From positions 861,317-925,316 of the forward strand of contig CP067345.1 in NCBI GenBank assembly GCA_020641055.1: a stretch of 64,000 nt of DNA, written 5' to 3'. The stretch comes from Clostridioides sp. ES-S-0010-02 (GTDB lineage Bacteria > Bacillota > Clostridia > Peptostreptococcales > Peptostreptococcaceae). The notes beneath the pieces were generated by a model that worked only from the letters and a program-made list of their open reading frames with translations, did not search any database and had not been told where the DNA came from. Both the position numbers and the translations under genes were made by a program. Shown one piece after another: positions 1-9,453 of the stretch; position 1 is the first letter of the stretch, and each line of letters begins with the position of its first letter.

Positions 1-582
1 GAAAAGTATAACTTAGATTATCATATAAAAGCATTTGAGAGATTATGCAGTCAACTTAATGGATTTACAGAAAAATGTATAATAAGTTTTATAGATTTAT
101 ACAAGAAAACAAAAGTTAATACAAAGTCATTACATATAAAACCTATACAAATTAAAGAAATAGAAATATTGTCGAAGGAACTTTTTAGAATATCTAATAA
201 GTATAATATAACACTTGAAATATGTTGTGATGAATATAATTTAAGTAAGTTTGGCATTGGAAAAAGTAAATGTATTGATGATAAGTTAATATCAAAGATT
301 ATAGGTAGTGAAGTGAAAGTCAAAAAGGATGATACACAAAGGGATATTTGTGGATGTGTTAAGAGTATTGATATAGGGCAGTACAATACTTGTAGACATT
401 ATTGTTTATATTGTTATGCTAATTTTAATTATACACGAGTAGAAGAAAATTGTAGACTATATAATGAAGAAAATAGAGTACTTGTAGGTGCTATAAGAGA
501 AGATGAAAAAATAACTGTTAGAAATATGAAGACTATTAAAGTAGATAAAAACAATAATAATCAGATTAGTATATTTGATTAA
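1..582 (+). CDS. DUF1848 family protein, C-terminal part (5' end outside window)
   Basis: The reading frame is open from base 1, so only the last ~193 codons are present. Near the C-terminus is CGCVKSIDIGQYNTCRHYC followed by LYCYANF. This cluster of closely spaced cysteines (C-x3-C-x2-C type) resembles a radical-SAM-like iron-sulfur ligand set at the end of DUF1848 proteins. The polar tail after it (NNNNQISIFD) is also usual for that family. The biochemical role of DUF1848 is not known to me. The gene is followed by a clear terminator at 766-810 and is not in an operon with the next, convergent gene. Family call is from memory of the motif; function is open. Confidence 0.7.
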   Translation, partial: EKYNLDYHIKAFERLCSQLNGFTEKCIISFIDLYKKTKVNTKSLHIKPIQIKEIEILSKELFRISNKYNITLEICCDEYNLSKFGIGKSKCIDDKLISKIIGSEVKVKKDDTQRDICGCVKSIDIGQYNTCRHYCLYCYANFNYTRVEENCRLYNEENRVLVGAIREDEKITVRNMKTIKVDKNNNNQISIFD

Positions 583-765
583 AAGTAAATATAAAATGGT
601 TACTACTTTAATATGTTGAAAAAATATATAAAAAAGTGAATGTAAAATAAACACTATTTTAATGTGTTAAAAAAATATAAAATTGTAATAATAGAACAAG
701 TATAAATAGATGTTTTCTATAAGATAATAATTACTATAAAATGTATGGGGTTATGACAATGCTCT

Positions 766-812
766 AGAGAGAAGCAATTCAGTAATTGTACTGTTTAGCT
801 TCTCTCTTTTAA
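766..812 (+). terminator. Rho-independent terminator after the DUF1848 gene
   Basis: Arms AGAGAGAAGC (766-775) and GCTTCTCTCT (798-807) pair perfectly and are followed by TTTT. An inner hairpin CAGTA/TACTG sits in the loop. The remaining gene-free sequence (583-765 and 813-960) is very AT-rich and shows nothing else I can name. Confidence 0.85.
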
Positions 813-960
813 TATTTATTACTATTTATGGTCTTATTAAGATTCATTCATAAGTGATAAATTAGTGGCAATATAGACTCTTAATTATAGCTAAATCAGT
901 GATAAACACAGTATTTTAGAGGATAATCAATTTTTCATTTTAATTTATATAAATAAATAT

Positions 961-1815
961 CTATTTTATTGTGCTTAACATAAAAACACCAAACATGATT
1001 AAGATTATTCCAAGAAAAATAGCAAGCCACTCTCTTTTATTTTTCTTTTCTTTAAAGAAGATAATTCCTCCTAAAGTAGCTACTATAACACAACTCTGAG
1101 AAATAGAAAAACTTATCGTAACTCCCAAAGTATTGGTTGTAATAAACATACCTAAATTTGCTATTGACCACAATACTCCAGTAATTAGATTAAATAAAAC
1201 ATTTTCCTTATGTAAAGTCTCTCTAGAAAAATACTTAACAATAATTGATGCAGTTATTAACATTCCAACAGATTGAGGCAATATAATTCTATATCCTTCA
1301 ATTGAAAATATTTGATTAGCTACAACATATAATGCTAAAAACAAGGATGATAATAATGTAACTCCAATACATTTCAACATATTGCTATTAGTAGATTTTT
1401 TTGTTTGATAATTTGTGAGAAGTATACCTATTATTATACATAAGATTGATAAGGTGCCAATCAAAAACATTTTAGAACTAGTCCATTCATTAAATAAGAT
1501 TACAGCTAGTAAAGTTGTAAAAGTTAATTGTGAACCATTTGAAATTGGCATTACTTTAGATACACTAGCAATTTGAATTGCTTTAAACTGCATTAACTGA
1601 CCTAAACTCCAAAATATCCCAGAAATCATACTCACACAAAATGAAAAAAATGTAATCTCAGGATGCATAACCAAAGTTATTATAGTGGAAAATATAAACG
1701 CACTTATAGAGGTACCTAAAAGTTGTTCGTAGGGAGAACTTTTTTTGAGGTTTGCAGCTATGGGCATTAATCCCCACCCTATTACAGGAAGTAATGCAAT
1801 AATTATTGTCAGCAT
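961..1815 (-). CDS. GRP/GlcU-type sugar uptake transporter (DMT superfamily)
   Basis: A highly hydrophobic protein of about 284 residues with roughly ten membrane segments. The N-terminal GWGLMPIAANL and the FWSLGQLMQFKAIQ segment recall the glucose/ribose porter (GRP) branch of the drug/metabolite superfamily, whose members take up sugars by proton symport. The substrate cannot be read. I place the start at the ATG at 1815, not the upstream in-frame ATG at 1833, because AAAGGA lies 8 bases before 1815 and nothing similar precedes 1833. It is transcribed divergently from the PRD regulator at 1975, so they may share a control region; the mannoside PTS nearby makes a sugar substrate reasonable but unproven. 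A general EamA exporter is the alternative. Confidence 0.7.
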   Translation of the reverse strand: MLTIIIALLPVIGWGLMPIAANLKKSSPYEQLLGTSISAFIFSTIITLVMHPEITFFSFCVSMISGIFWSLGQLMQFKAIQIASVSKVMPISNGSQLTFTTLLAVILFNEWTSSKMFLIGTLSILCIIIGILLTNYQTKKSTNSNMLKCIGVTLLSSLFLALYVVANQIFSIEGYRIILPQSVGMLITASIIVKYFSRETLHKENVLFNLITGVLWSIANLGMFITTNTLGVTISFSISQSCVIVATLGGIIFFKEKKNKREWLAIFLGIILIMFGVFMLSTIK

Positions 1816-1974
1816 TAAATTATTTCCTTTCATATTAAATTTAGACAGTTTTTAATTTATCATCTAAAATTAAAGTATTCAATACATAAAAATTACCGTA
1901 TTTAATCAGGAAATATTAGTAGTTTTGTAGAAAAACATTTTCCATTAAAATAAAAACAAAGGGAAGGAGTAAGT

Positions 1975-3945
1975 TTGAAAATGTTAACTGATATGATTCA
2001 AAATCGTGAAATTAGAATAATAAAGTTTTTATTAAAAGAAGGTCATACAACTGTTAAAGCAATAGCAGATGATTTAGATGTTTCAGAAAAAACAGTTTCA
2101 AAATCTCTCAAAGAAGTAGAAATAGTACTTAAAAAGATAGGTCTTTCTCTAGTGAGAAAACCTAAAATAGGTGTTTATATTGAAGGAGATTTAAGAAAAA
2201 TACTTCCTTACCTAGATAATAAAGGAAGTCAAATTCCTACAACAAGAGAGGAGAGAGTTATATATATATACTCAATTTTGTTAAAAAGTAATGATTATAT
2301 TACTATACAACAACTTTCTGAAGAATTATATATAAGTCGAGGAACAATTGAAAGAGATTTAGCTGAGGTTGAAAAATTACTAAAAAGTGAAGGAGTTTCT
2401 ATATATAAGAAACCTAGTAAAGGAATTAAATTGAATATAAGTGAAAGAGACAAAAGACAGCTTACTGCTAAGTTTATACATAAATTTTGGAGTAGAAATT
2501 GGTATATTAAGCAAGAACAAGAAAGTTTTTATCAAGCTTTTGAGAAGATACAAGCAGATGTGAATGGTATCTTTTTTGAGGATGATTTATCTATCATTAT
2601 TGAGATTCTTAGAACTTTTAGTGAGGAAAGAAAATTTGAGTTTTCTGATTATGAATTTCAATCACTGGTTATTCATTTAGCTATAGCAGTAGAAAGAATT
2701 AGAAAAGGTGAATATATAGAAGAAAATTTATATACTAATAAGATAGAAAATAATCAAATGCCAAATACAAATTATCTAGCAAAGCAACTAGAAGAAAAAT
2801 TTTCAATATTATTGCCAAATTCTGAAATTGGATATATAAATCTGCACTTAGTAGCTGCTGACCAGCATAGAAACACTACTGAACTAAAAAGTAATTCAAG
2901 TAAACCTTATGAAGCGAATACAAACAATATCTCAAATCTTCGAGAAATTATCAAAAATACATTGTATAAGACAGCCTATGATAAAGATTTAATTGATGGA
3001 TTAACTACACATATACATTCGTCGATAAATAGATTGACATATGGTCTTAGTATCAAAAACCCATATGTAAATACAATTAAGCAAAACTTTTCTCTATCAT
3101 TTGAACAAGCTTTAAACTTGAAAAAAGTAATTGAATTTATATATGATATTCGAATAAATGATGACGAATGTGCTTATATAGCACTACATTTTGAAGCTTT
3201 TAGAGAAAGAATGAAAGAACTACCACAAAGCATTAGGGTAATTCTAGTATGTAGTACAGGGTTAGGTTCTTCTAGGTTATTATCTGCAAGGTTAAAAAAA
3301 TACTTCCCTATGGTAAAGATTGAAAAGATACTTTCTGTCCAAGAATTAGTATCTAGTAAAATTGATGCAGATTTAGTAATCAGTACTATTTATTTAGAAT
3401 TAGAAACTATTCCAACTATAGTAGTTAGCCCTATTTTAAATGAAAATGATATAAGAACTTTAGAGAAAAACATACAAAATGTTCCAAGAACTACTTCTGG
3501 AAAATCTAAATCTTTTAAAAAGTTAATATTTGAGGAAAATATTTTGTTAAATATTGAGGCATCAGATTATGAAGATGTAATTAGATGTATAACAGATAAC
3601 TTAATAAAAAGAGGTTATGCGAAAGAAGGTATAGCTGAAAGTGCAATTGAAAGAGAAAATTTATCTTACACATCTTTTCAATATATAGCTACACCTCATG
3701 CTAATCCTAGTTATATTAAAAAATCTAATATATCTGTTGCAACTTTAAAAAATCCTATTATATGGGGAAATGAAAATGTAGAAGTTGTTTTCTTTATTTC
3801 ATTAGAAAATGACAAAAATTTGGAGCTTGATGAAATATATGAAGTTTTTTATGACTTCATTGACAATAAAAAAAATATAAATAACATATTAAGTGCAACT
3901 TCACCAAAAGAAGTGTACGATTTGCTAATGGAGGAGAATATATAG
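1975..3945 (+). CDS. PRD-domain PTS transcriptional regulator (MtlR/ManR type)
   Basis: A 656-residue multidomain regulator. Two N-terminal helix-turn-helix domains (about 10-60 and 95-150) are followed by two PTS regulation domains (about 190-300 and 320-415; conserved histidines in VIHLAI, NLHLVA and ALHFEAF). An EIIB-like domain has its cysteine in VLVCSTGLGSSRLL (about 420-510), and an EIIA-like domain has its histidine in ATPHANPSY (about 515-655). Such proteins activate PTS operons and sense transport through phosphorylation. The start is TTG at 1975, set by GGAAGGAG just upstream. The stop overlaps the GTG start of the next gene by one base, so it is the first gene of the EIIA-EIIB-EIIC-mannosidase operon and probably controls it. 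Confidence 0.9.
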   Translation: MKMLTDMIQNREIRIIKFLLKEGHTTVKAIADDLDVSEKTVSKSLKEVEIVLKKIGLSLVRKPKIGVYIEGDLRKILPYLDNKGSQIPTTREERVIYIYSILLKSNDYITIQQLSEELYISRGTIERDLAEVEKLLKSEGVSIYKKPSKGIKLNISERDKRQLTAKFIHKFWSRNWYIKQEQESFYQAFEKIQADVNGIFFEDDLSIIIEILRTFSEERKFEFSDYEFQSLVIHLAIAVERIRKGEYIEENLYTNKIENNQMPNTNYLAKQLEEKFSILLPNSEIGYINLHLVAADQHRNTTELKSNSSKPYEANTNNISNLREIIKNTLYKTAYDKDLIDGLTTHIHSSINRLTYGLSIKNPYVNTIKQNFSLSFEQALNLKKVIEFIYDIRINDDECAYIALHFEAFRERMKELPQSIRVILVCSTGLGSSRLLSARLKKYFPMVKIEKILSVQELVSSKIDADLVISTIYLELETIPTIVVSPILNENDIRTLEKNIQNVPRTTSGKSKSFKKLIFEENILLNIEASDYEDVIRCITDNLIKRGYAKEGIAESAIERENLSYTSFQYIATPHANPSYIKKSNISVATLKNPIIWGNENVEVVFFISLENDKNLELDEIYEVFYDFIDNKKNINNILSATSPKEVYDLLMEENI

Positions 3946-4403
3946 TGAAAATATCAGATGTATTGAAGGAAGAGCAGATTGTTTTTAATCTTGATGCAAC
4001 TACCAAGGAAGAAACAATAAAAAAATTAAGTAGTATATTTGTTGAAAATGGGATTGTGGATAATGAAGAAGAATATGTTAAGTCTGTTTTAGAAAGAGAA
4101 GAACATGCAACTACAGGTATTGGGAATGGTATTGCTATTCCTCATGGGAAAAGTGATGCTGTTAAGAAATCTTCTATAATATTTGCAAAATCCAAAAATA
4201 AAATTGAATGGGAAGCCTTAGATGAAAAACCAGTAGATAGCATTTTCTTGTTGGCTATAAGTAACATTGATAAAGACAGTAACCACCTTGTCTTATTGTC
4301 TAAATTGGCAACTAAGTTAATGGATGATGACAATGTGGATGCATTAAAATTAGCTGATTCAGCACAAGAAGTAATTAAAATATTTAATGAGGGAGAAATG
4401 TAG
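3945..4403 (+). CDS. PTS fructose/mannitol-family EIIA component
   Basis: 152 residues, the size of a free-standing EIIA-fructose domain. The phospho-accepting histidine is H67 in GNGIAIPHGKS, next to the family TTGIGNG motif. It takes phosphate from HPr and passes it to the EIIB partner encoded next. The GTG start overlaps the regulator stop (TAGTG), implying translational coupling; GGAGGAG precedes it. EIIB begins two bases after its stop. Substrate is inferred from the linked GH38 enzyme: probably 2-O-alpha-mannosylglycerate or another alpha-mannoside, not fructose itself. Confidence 0.92.
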   Translation: MKISDVLKEEQIVFNLDATTKEETIKKLSSIFVENGIVDNEEEYVKSVLEREEHATTGIGNGIAIPHGKSDAVKKSSIIFAKSKNKIEWEALDEKPVDSIFLLAISNIDKDSNHLVLLSKLATKLMDDDNVDALKLADSAQEVIKIFNEGEM

Positions 4404-4405
4404 AG

Positions 4406-4726
4406 ATGAAAAGAAAAATTATAGCAGTAACAGCATGTGCAACAGGGGTTGCACATACATATATGGCAGCACAAGCATTAAAGAAGGCTTCAAAAAAAAT
4501 GGGTCATCTTATAAAAGTTGAAACACAAGGAGCAACTGGAATTGACAATGAATTAACTGAAAAAGATGCGCAAATTGCAGAAGTAGTAATATTTGCTGTA
4601 GATACTAAAGTTAGAAATGCTGAACGTTTTGAAGGCAAAGAAATATTAGAAGTACCAGTTAATGCACCTATAAAAGATGCAGAAAAGGTAATCAATGATG
4701 CACTAAAGTTAATTGACACTAAATAA
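4406..4726 (+). CDS. PTS fructose-family EIIB component
   Basis: 106 residues, the normal length of a separate EIIB-fructose subunit. The phospho-cysteine is C11 in TACATGVAHTYMAA, an almost canonical site. It receives phosphate from the upstream EIIA and phosphorylates sugar brought in by the EIIC that follows. Its stop TAA lies just before the next gene's GGAGGG. In E. coli MngA these A, B and C domains are fused into one protein; here they are three genes, as is common in Firmicutes. Confidence 0.93.
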   Translation: MKRKIIAVTACATGVAHTYMAAQALKKASKKMGHLIKVETQGATGIDNELTEKDAQIAEVVIFAVDTKVRNAERFEGKEILEVPVNAPIKDAEKVINDALKLIDTK

Positions 4727-4741
4727 ATGGAGGGAAATATA

Positions 4742-5842
4742 ATGTTAAAAAAGATAGTCTCTGAGTTAAAAAAGCATGTTTTAACAGGAATCTCATATAT
4801 GATTCCATTAGTAATTGCAGGTGCTATGATAATGGCAATATCTCGTGTAGGGGGTTCTTTATATAATATACCAGATATATGGGACGTTAAATATGCAGAA
4901 AGTGCTAGTAGTATTGTTAGATTATTACATGATTTAGATGGTTTTGGAGGCACTGCTTTAGGATTAATGTTTCCTGTAATTGCAGCCTTTATAGGATTTT
5001 CTATAGCTGATAAATTAGCTATAGTACCAGGACTTGTTGGAGGTATGATTGCTAAGGATATTGGAGCAGGTTTTTTAGGAGCTTTAGCAGTTGGTTTAAT
5101 CGCAGGATATACATGTTTATTTATTAAAAATAATGTTAAATTACCAAAGTCAGCAGCTTCAATAGTACCAATATTTATAGTACCAGTATTTGGAACATTA
5201 ATAACTGTTATATTAATTAATTATGTCATAGGCATTCCTTTTGCAACATTAAATACTGGCTTAGAAAATTGGTTAAATGGATTATCAGGTACAAATCAAA
5301 TATTGATGGCAGCTATTATTGGAGCAATGATGGCAGTTGACCTAGGTGGGCCAGTTAATAAAGCAGCTTTGACAACATCACTTGCATTATTAACAAGTGG
5401 GATTTACGCACCTAATACAGCAGCAATGGTAGGAATTGTTATACCACCACTAGGCTTAGGTCTTGCTACTATATTAGCAAAACAAAAATATAATAAGCAG
5501 CTGCGTGAAGCTGGTAAATCATCTCTTATAATGGGGTTGATTGGAGTTAGTGAAGGAGCAATTCCTTTTGCAGTAGAATCTCCATTAAAAGTAATACCAT
5601 CATGTGTAATTGGTACAGCAATTGCCTCAGCTATGGCAGTTGGATTAGGTTCAGTGAATGCAACTCCAATTAGTGGATTTTATGGATGGTTTACAGTAGA
5701 AAACTGGCCAATGTATGTATTATCAATTGCAGTAGGAACAGTAATTGTAGCAGGTTTAGTTATAATATTACGTGGAAATCCAGTTATCGAAGATGATGAA
5801 TTTGAAGATGATGAATTTGATGAAGCAGAATGGGAATCTTAA
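4742..5842 (+). CDS. PTS fructose-family EIIC permease (mannosylglycerate-type system)
   Basis: 366 residues and about nine hydrophobic segments, with typical EIIC-fructose features such as SYMIPLVIAGAMIMA at the N-terminus and MAVDLGGPVNKAA in the middle. It forms the membrane channel that moves and phosphorylates sugar with the EIIA and EIIB just upstream. An in-frame ATG at 4727 overlaps the GGAGGG site that serves ATG 4742, so 4742 is the likely start. The C-terminus is strikingly acidic: DDEFEDDEFDEAEWES contains a duplicated DDEFE unit. A 131-base gap leads to the mannosidase. Assignment to mannosylglycerate rests on that neighbour, so substrate confidence is moderate. Confidence 0.88.
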   Translation: MLKKIVSELKKHVLTGISYMIPLVIAGAMIMAISRVGGSLYNIPDIWDVKYAESASSIVRLLHDLDGFGGTALGLMFPVIAAFIGFSIADKLAIVPGLVGGMIAKDIGAGFLGALAVGLIAGYTCLFIKNNVKLPKSAASIVPIFIVPVFGTLITVILINYVIGIPFATLNTGLENWLNGLSGTNQILMAAIIGAMMAVDLGGPVNKAALTTSLALLTSGIYAPNTAAMVGIVIPPLGLGLATILAKQKYNKQLREAGKSSLIMGLIGVSEGAIPFAVESPLKVIPSCVIGTAIASAMAVGLGSVNATPISGFYGWFTVENWPMYVLSIAVGTVIVAGLVIILRGNPVIEDDEFEDDEFDEAEWES

Positions 5843-5973
5843 AATTCAATAAAAATTTAAGAAAAGTAATAATTTAGGTTTAATATAAATTTTATAGTTA
5901 GTATAAGTTTTGAGTATTGTTGAGTCTTGATTACAGCCTAAAAATATTAAAATGAAGAAATAGAGGAGCATAA

Positions 5974-8574
5974 ATGATAAAAGCACATATTGTTAATCAT
6001 ACACACTGGGACAGAGAGTGGTATTTTACTTCTGGAGATGCATTAGTACTTAGTGAGCAATTATTTACAGATATAATTGATGAGTTAGAGCGTAATCCAG
6101 ATGTAAGTTTTGTACTTGATGGACAACTTTCTATTTTGGATGATTATACACAAGTACATAAAGAAAAAATAGAAAGTATTAAAAAATTAATAGAAGAAAA
6201 AAGATTATATATCGGACCATGGTTTACACAAACAGATGCATTCTTCGCTAGAGGGGAATCTATTTTAAGAAATTTAATGATTGGAATATTTGAAAGTAAA
6301 AAGTATGGTGAGTATATGAAAATCGGGTATTTACCAGATACCTTTGGTTTTAATGCACAGATGCCTATTTTATTAAGACATGTAGGGATTGATAATATTT
6401 TCTTTTGGAGGGGTATCCACTTAGGAAAGCAAGTTCAATCACCGTATTTTAAATGGAAAAGTTTAAATGGAGAAAAGTATATATATGCTGTAAATATGCC
6501 ACATGGATATGGAACTGGTATGCTTTTAGAACCTTCACCAAAGTATGTCAATGGACGATTAGACCCCGCTATTGATTTTATTAAATCATATAGTGATGTA
6601 GAAGAGGTATTAATACCTTCAGGAAATGACCAATTAAATATAATAGGTGATTTTAAAAATAAAGTTGAAGAGATTAATAATATTGGAAAGTATTCTTATA
6701 TAACAAGTTCATATCAAGACTTTTTGAAATATGTAAAATCCATAGAATCATTAGAAAGCTACAGAGGTGAATTTAGAGAACCAGTGCTTGCAAGAATACA
6801 TAAATCAATTGGTTCTAGTAGAATGGATATAAAATTAGCATGTGATAAACTTGAAAATAAATTAATTAAGAGAATAGAGCCATTACTAGTAATTGCTAAA
6901 AAGAGTGGAATAGAAATAAGCAATCAATTATTAATAAACACATGGAAAAAGCTTTTAGAGGGGCAAGCTCATGATAGTTTGGCTGGTTGTGTAACTGATA
7001 CTGTAACAGATGATATTCTTCACCGTATAAGAGAAGCTAATGAAATCTGTGATAGTATTGAAAACACTATTGTAAAGAAAATTTCAGAAGGGCTTAAGTT
7101 ATCTCAAAATGATGTATTAGTGTTTAATTCAGAAGCTAAAAGATTTAATGGATATAAAGAAATACAAGTAGTGAGTGATAGTAAAAATATTTGTTTTAAA
7201 GAAAATTTAGATGCTACTATAATTGAAGAAACTTACATACAACCAAGAGAAAATGTATTGGAAGAGACACCTGCTGGTAATATATTTATTGAAGAACCAG
7301 GTTATTATATACTAAAAGTAAGAATAAATATACAACTTCCTGCACTTGGTTATAAAGTTATTAGTTTTGAAACAAGTAATAAAGAGATGTTGTCACTTAG
7401 TGAGTCTAATGATACCTTTATATCTAACGATAAATACAAGGTAATATATAAAGATGGAAGCTTGGATTTACAACTTAAAGATGGAACTTATATATCAAAC
7501 TTTTTAACTTTAAAAGATAGCGGAAATGCAGGAGATACTTATGATTTCTCACCATTACAAGACGATGACGAGATAGAACTTTTGTTTAATAATGTTTCGA
7601 CAAAAAGAACATTAGGATATGAAAAGATAGTAGTTGAAGGTACAACTTTACTACCACTTACATTGGAAGATAGAAAAGATAAAAATCTCAATGGAAAATT
7701 AAATGTAAGAGCTAGCATTATTTTATCAAAAGATAATCCATTGATAGAGGTAAAACTTCATGTCAACAATACAATATGTAATCATAGATTACGTGTTCAT
7801 GTAAAAACGGATATAAATGATAATAAAAATATAGCATCATTACCATTTGGATATATAACAAGAGAAAATGGGGTTTTAAGTAATTGGGAAAATACTTATA
7901 GTGAAATGCCTATAGATTTAGAACCTTTGGAAAGTAATATTACACTTACTAATGATAAGAGAAGTTGTACTGTCTTTACTAGAGGAATAAAGGAGTATCA
8001 ACATGTCAATGATGAAATAGCGTTGACTTTACTTGCTACTACAGATGAATTAGGAAAACCTGATTTATTATATAGACCAGGACGTGCTTCTGGAGATACC
8101 ACTAAAAAGGGACATATCAGAATTAAAACTGAAAAGGCACAAATACTTAGAGAAGTAGAGTTTTCATTTGCAATATATATGAGTTCTAAATCTTTTGATG
8201 AATCAGAAGTTGCAAGTTTAACTCATAACTATTTGCAAGAATCTATAAATTATCAATTACAGGATTATAACTTCTTTTTATATCGTATAGATAATAAGAT
8301 TCAAAGGTCAATTGTTGAAAAATCTGTGAACAGAGAGTTAGAGATAATATCTTTACCAGAAAATTATCTTGTATCAGCATGTTATCTTTCTTACTATGAT
8401 AAAGAGAAGTTTGTAATAAGGTTAGAAAATCCAACAAGTGAGAAGTTGATATTAGATGAGCAAATATTTAAAGATAGAAACGGGAAAGTTATAAATGCAA
8501 TAGAAGAATTAGAGGAACAACAAATATATGAAATAGCACCTTTTGAAGTTATTTCAATATTATTAGATTTATAA
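5974..8574 (+). CDS. mngB: GH38 alpha-mannosidase, MngB-like
   Basis: 866 residues, close to the ~880 of E. coli MngB. The N-terminal HTHWDREW gives the zinc ligands H11 and D13; D122 in LPDTFGF is the expected nucleophile and ligand; H333 in GQAHDSLAGC is the fourth ligand. This is the full catalytic set of glycoside hydrolase family 38, followed by the usual beta-rich C-terminal half. There is no signal peptide, so it acts in the cytoplasm, as expected for cleaving a phosphorylated mannoside delivered by the upstream PTS to mannose-6-phosphate plus an aglycone. GAGGAG precedes the ATG. The symbol is by analogy; another alpha-mannoside is possible. Confidence 0.9.
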   Translation: MIKAHIVNHTHWDREWYFTSGDALVLSEQLFTDIIDELERNPDVSFVLDGQLSILDDYTQVHKEKIESIKKLIEEKRLYIGPWFTQTDAFFARGESILRNLMIGIFESKKYGEYMKIGYLPDTFGFNAQMPILLRHVGIDNIFFWRGIHLGKQVQSPYFKWKSLNGEKYIYAVNMPHGYGTGMLLEPSPKYVNGRLDPAIDFIKSYSDVEEVLIPSGNDQLNIIGDFKNKVEEINNIGKYSYITSSYQDFLKYVKSIESLESYRGEFREPVLARIHKSIGSSRMDIKLACDKLENKLIKRIEPLLVIAKKSGIEISNQLLINTWKKLLEGQAHDSLAGCVTDTVTDDILHRIREANEICDSIENTIVKKISEGLKLSQNDVLVFNSEAKRFNGYKEIQVVSDSKNICFKENLDATIIEETYIQPRENVLEETPAGNIFIEEPGYYILKVRINIQLPALGYKVISFETSNKEMLSLSESNDTFISNDKYKVIYKDGSLDLQLKDGTYISNFLTLKDSGNAGDTYDFSPLQDDDEIELLFNNVSTKRTLGYEKIVVEGTTLLPLTLEDRKDKNLNGKLNVRASIILSKDNPLIEVKLHVNNTICNHRLRVHVKTDINDNKNIASLPFGYITRENGVLSNWENTYSEMPIDLEPLESNITLTNDKRSCTVFTRGIKEYQHVNDEIALTLLATTDELGKPDLLYRPGRASGDTTKKGHIRIKTEKAQILREVEFSFAIYMSSKSFDESEVASLTHNYLQESINYQLQDYNFFLYRIDNKIQRSIVEKSVNRELEIISLPENYLVSACYLSYYDKEKFVIRLENPTSEKLILDEQIFKDRNGKVINAIEELEEQQIYEIAPFEVISILLDL

Positions 8575-8600
8575 GTGTAAAAGCAAGTTTATCATTTAAT

Positions 8601-8634
8601 AATCTGGCAGATAAATATCTGTCAGATTTTTTAA
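8601..8634 (+). terminator. Terminator of the PTS-mannosidase operon
   Basis: AATCTGGCAGAT (8601-8612) pairs with ATCTGTCAGATT (8617-8628), with one G-U pair, and is followed by a run of T. It closes the operon that starts at 1975. Confidence 0.9.
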
Positions 8635-8807
8635 TTTGTATAATTTTGGGTAGATATCAAGGTATGGGTTTGATGTTGTATATAGAAATTATTAAAACAG
8701 GATAAAGAACTTAGATAAAGAATTATTATATAAGAGCTAAATTTATTTAATATAGTTAACTTTAATTTTATGTAGTTATAAATATTTTATGTAGTTATAA
8801 ATATGTA

Positions 8808-8857
8808 GTTACAAAAAAGTACCCAATTGTGATGCATTTATAAAACTGATATAGTAA
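8808..8857 (+). promoter_or_regulatory. Promoter with probable HxlR operator before the hxlR gene
   Basis: A -35 box TTGTGA (8827-8832) and a -10 box TATAGT (8850-8855) are 17 bases apart. The 23 bases ending at the -35 box (from GTTACAAAAAAGTACC) differ at one base from those before the flavin reductase gene at 10761. The repeat overlaps the -35, as expected for a repressor site, and it precedes the HxlR gene itself, implying autoregulation. The leader to 8996 is about 140 bases and AT-rich. Upstream (8740-8806) are three short tandem copies of ATGTAGTTA-type sequence of unknown meaning. Confidence 0.7.
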
Positions 8858-8996
8858 TTATATGAAACCTCAGAAATATTTTAAAACTAAAATATATATT
8901 AACAACCTTAAACTAGTAAATCTCAACACATTTGTAACATTTATAAATTAAATAAAAGCATGTCTTAATAATTAATAAAAAGAAAGAGGAGATAAA

Positions 8997-9329
8997 ATGT
9001 ATAATATAGATGATATGATATATGACTGTCCAGTAGAGGCATTATCAAGCATATTAGGTAAAAAATGGGTAGCTATAATAATATGGGAGTTACAAAAAGA
9101 TAAAAAAAGATTTGGAGAATTACAAAGAGCCATTCCAGAATGTAGTAAGAAAATGTTGACTCAACAATTAGATTTTTTAATTGAGCAAGGAATTATAATC
9201 AACAATAAAAAATCAATTAATAATATTGTAGAATCAACATATTTTTTAAGCGAGTCAGGGGTACTATTACTTCCTGTTATGGAAAAGATGATTATGTGGA
9301 GCAATAATAATTTAAATTGCGATAAGTAA
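8997..9329 (+). CDS. HxlR family winged-helix regulator
   Basis: 110 residues, the standard length of the family. CPVEALSSILGKKWVAIIIW at the N-terminus is the diagnostic HxlR start: a conserved cysteine (residue 10, in YDCPVE) followed by a GKKW motif. KRFGELQRAIPECSKKML is the DNA-recognition helix region. Members such as YodB and HypR in Bacillus sense disulfide, quinone or aldehyde stress through that cysteine. The two genes downstream encode thiol-disulfide proteins, which fits redox sensing. The GAGGAG before ATG 8997 supports the start. It is likely the repressor for the duplicated operators at 8808 and 10761. Confidence 0.88.
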   Translation: MYNIDDMIYDCPVEALSSILGKKWVAIIIWELQKDKKRFGELQRAIPECSKKMLTQQLDFLIEQGIIINNKKSINNIVESTYFLSESGVLLLPVMEKMIMWSNNNLNCDK

Positions 9330-9453
9330 GCTTTTAAATTACTTTTGAATTTACAGTGACTTAATTAGGCTATCGTGAGAATAAAAGTAAAAGCAATAAA
9401 AGGACATAATTTTTTATTGTAATAATGTAAATAGAATGAGGAGGAGCTTTAAT

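Noticed and set aside
8740-8807. Three ATGTAGTTA-like tandem copies taken as a CRISPR or iteron array
   Set aside because: Only three short, imperfect copies in very AT-rich DNA with irregular spacing; no cas or replication genes nearby.
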